From Caballeronia sp. SEWSISQ10-4 2 (lineage in GTDB: Bacteria; Pseudomonadota; Gammaproteobacteria; Burkholderiales; Burkholderiaceae), in assembly GCF_030464885.1 (NCBI RefSeq), contig NZ_JALPRJ010000002.1, forward strand, positions 62,001 to 126,000: DNA of 64,000 bases, given 5' to 3'. The notes beneath the pieces are model-generated. The model ran no database searches. It worked only from the letters and a program-made list of their open reading frames with translations, and had not been told where the DNA came from. The first letter of the stretch is position 1; every line of letters begins with the position of its first letter. A program made the position numbers and the translations under genes. Below are positions 62,070-64,000 of the stretch, one piece after another.

Positions 62070-64000
62070 TCACCCGTTCGACGATGCGGCTTGCGGTTCG
62101 GCCAGCGTATCGCGCTCAAAGCGGCCATAGCGCAGCGCGAGCGTTGGCAGGATGATGAGGTTCAAAATAGTGGAGGTGGCCAGTCCGCCGAGAATAACGA
62201 TTGCCATCGGCCCCTCGATCTCGTTCCCAGCCGCACCGCTCGTAAGCGCGAGCGGCAGCAAGGCGAGCGCCGTCACGAGCGCCGTCATCAGGATCGGTAT
62301 CAGCCGCTCGGACGCGCCGCGCACGGCTGCCTCCATGCCCCACGGCATTTCGTCGACATGCACGAGGTGCTCGTAGTGACTTATCAGCATGATTGAGTTG
62401 CGCAGCGAAATGCCGAACAGCGTGACGAAACCCACCATGCCGCCCAGTGACAGGTCACCGCCGGTCAGCAGCACGCTCAGCACACCGCCCACCAGCGCGA
62501 ACGGCAGGTTCACCATCACCAGCACGACTCCGCGCCGGCTCTTCATCGCGAGGAACAGCAACAGTGCGATGCCGACCACGGACATCGCCCCGTACGCGAG
62601 CAGGTCATGCTGTGATTGCGTGCGCGCCTCGCTTTCGCCCGCGAATACCGCGTACGTGCCCTTCGGCATCACAATGTCGCGATTCACGCGCGCCTGCGCT
62701 TCACTCACGAAATCGCTCACTGCGCGGCTGCCGAGATTGACAGAGACCGTCTGCATCCGCCGGCCGCCGTCGTGCGTGATCTGATACCGGCCCGAGACTT
62801 GGCCGATGACCGCCAGCTCGCGCAATGGCACGGCCAGACCATCCGGGTTGCGCAGCATCAGCGCGCCGACGTCCGCCAGATTCTTGCGCGCTTCGGGCGC
62901 GAGAACTACGGTGACATCGTAGGTCCGGCTGCCTTCATAGGTTTGTGCAACCGTGCTTCCCAGATAGGTGCTCTGGATCGCATCGAGCACGTCGACCGGA
63001 CGGAAGCCCCGGCGGCTCAACTGGTCAGGCTTCAGTCTGACGTCGAGCTCCGGGATGCCCGGAGGCGATTCCACCCGCACGCTCGCCGCGCCGCGGATGG
63101 TCCCCAGCAATCGCGCGATGTCCTGTGCCTTGCGATCGATCACATCGAGGTTGTCGCCGAAGACGTTGACCGCAACGGGCGCCGTCACGCCGGAAATGAT
63201 CTCGTCGATCCGTTCGACGAGAAACGTATTGACCGACGTGGTAAGGCCGGGAAAGCGGGCGAGCGCTTCCTGGATGCGGTGCAAGATCGCGTTCTGCCGG
63301 GCCGCGCTCATCGGTTCGAGGTCTACTTCGAACTCGCTCAACTGCACGCCGACCGGATCGACAACGCCGTTGGCGCGGCCGGCACGCTGCGCAACCAGCC
63401 GAACGCCCGGCACACGCATCAGCGCTCGCGAAACCTGAGTGCCGATGCGCATCGATTCGGCGAGCGAAGTCCCGGGCACGAGTCCCATGTGCACGATGTA
63501 GTGCCCCTCGCGCAGTTCAGGAATGAAGTTGCCACGCAGGAAAGGCAGCGCGGCGAGGGTCGCCACGCACATCACGGCGACTACCACCATGACCGTCCTC
63601 ACACGTTGCTCGACCTTCAGCAGCAACGCGGTGTAGCGTGTCTTCAGCCACGTGAGCAAGCGCGGCTCGTGTTCTGGCAGCGGCCCGCGCGTAAGGAGCG
63701 CGAGCGCCATCGCCGGTGTTAGCGTAAGCGCGACACCGAGCGATGCCAGCACCGCGAGGATGTAGGCAACGCCGAGTGGCGCAAACAGCTTGCCGGCTAT
63801 CCCCGAAAGCGTTAGCACCGGCAGGAAGATCAGCATCACGATGAAGGTTGCGAACACGACCGCACTGCGGACTTCGAGCGAGGCTCGCAGCACCACGCGC
63901 AATGCCGCCAATGGCTCGCGCCGGTTTCGATTCTCGCGCAGCCGCCGATAAATATTCTCGACGTCGATGATCGCATCGTCGACCACTTCGCCGAGTGCGA
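62070..64000 (-). CDS. HME-type RND efflux pump (CusA/CzcA family), 3' part
   Basis: The C-terminal 640 or so residues of a resistance-nodulation-division pump; the 5' end lies beyond the window. The first residues in view continue a GEVVDDAIIDVENIYRRL stretch, the transmembrane-4 region whose acidic residues carry protons in heavy-metal pumps. Later parts give periplasmic porter subdomains (GIPELDVRLKPDQLSRRGF) and a second membrane block (GGMVGFVTLFGISLRNSIML). Such pumps export metal ions such as Cu, Ag, Zn, Co or Cd with a membrane-fusion protein and outer channel, probably encoded beyond the window. Metal-binding methionines cannot be judged from this part. Confidence 0.88.
   Translation of the reverse strand, partial: ALGEVVDDAIIDVENIYRRLRENRNRREPLAALRVVLRASLEVRSAVVFATFIVMLIFLPVLTLSGIAGKLFAPLGVAYILAVLASLGVALTLTPAMALALLTRGPLPEHEPRLLTWLKTRYTALLLKVEQRVRTVMVVVAVMCVATLAALPFLRGNFIPELREGHYIVHMGLVPGTSLAESMRIGTQVSRALMRVPGVRLVAQRAGRANGVVDPVGVQLSEFEVDLEPMSAARQNAILHRIQEALARFPGLTTSVNTFLVERIDEIISGVTAPVAVNVFGDNLDVIDRKAQDIARLLGTIRGAASVRVESPPGIPELDVRLKPDQLSRRGFRPVDVLDAIQSTYLGSTVAQTYEGSRTYDVTVVLAPEARKNLADVGALMLRNPDGLAVPLRELAVIGQVSGRYQITHDGGRRMQTVSVNLGSRAVSDFVSEAQARVNRDIVMPKGTYAVFAGESEARTQSQHDLLAYGAMSVVGIALLLFLAMKSRRGVVLVMVNLPFALVGGVLSVLLTGGDLSLGGMVGFVTLFGISLRNSIMLISHYEHLVHVDEMPWGMEAAVRGASERLIPILMTALVTALALLPLALTSGAAGNEIEGPMAIVILGGLATSTILNLIILPTLALRYGRFERDTLAEPQAASSNG

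Overview
The window looks like a chromosome segment of a beta-proteobacterium of the Burkholderiaceae, most likely Paraburkholderia or Caballeronia. This is inferred from the high GC content, dense coding, the housekeeping order desaturase-nadA-nadC ... nadB-rpmG-rpmB-radC-fkpB-ispH, a liv transporter, a Burkholderia-type porin, and many LysR/MocR catabolic loci. No rRNA, tRNA, IS element, phage or CRISPR array was seen.

Region by region: (1) 1-4.7 kb: 3' part of an RsmB-type rRNA methyltransferase, a fatty acid desaturase, and nadA-nadC. (2) 4.7-16.1 kb: a histidine/urocanate island on the + strand. It has a polar amino acid ABC transporter (four genes) followed by a HutH-family gene, then hutU-hutD-hutI-hutF-hutG. 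Each half is preceded by a near-identical HutC-type palindrome (TTGTATATACAA), and perfect stem-loop terminators close both halves. The HutH homologue lacks the Ala-Ser-Gly that forms the MIO cofactor and two other catalytic residues, and no hutC lies in the island. (3) 16.1-21.2 kb: nadB, rpmG, rpmB and radC on the - strand (radC carries an in-frame stop codon), then fkpB-ispH on the + strand. (4) 21.3-26.8 kb: a branched-chain amino acid type ABC operon (livK-H-M-G-F). (5) 26.8-33 kb: mostly - strand genes (GNAT acetyltransferase and argD-like transaminase, a ferredoxin reductase, an esterase lipoprotein, an RsuA-type pseudouridine synthase), a + strand NAD-binding protein, and a 58-residue membrane protein too short for usual gene calls. 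(6) 33.2-35.4 kb: a PoxB-type TPP enzyme and a small exported protein.

(7) 35.5-46.3 kb: a catabolic island with two LysR regulators, a CitE-like lyase, a class III CoA-transferase, an amidohydrolase, three transporters of different families (AtoE type, 2-hydroxycarboxylate type, CitMHS) and a two-gene AtuA unit. It probably serves the uptake, CoA activation and C-C cleavage of a hydroxylated di- or tricarboxylate; the substrate is unknown. (8) 46.4-54.1 kb: a NYN-LOTUS RNA-binding/nuclease-like protein, then a MocR regulator divergent from a polyamine-type ABC operon. (9) 54.1-58.5 kb: a PAS-PAS-PAS-GGDEF diguanylate cyclase convergent with a PTS-EIIC/EAL fusion phosphodiesterase. (10) 59.2-64 kb: a porin, an orphan BMP-family binding protein, a small hypothetical gene, and the 3' part of an HME-type RND pump running off the window.

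Most promising leads: the MIO-less HutH paralogue under hut-type control; the CitE/CaiB/three-transporter/AtuA catabolic island; the radC nonsense codon; and the hut island lying between nadC and nadB.
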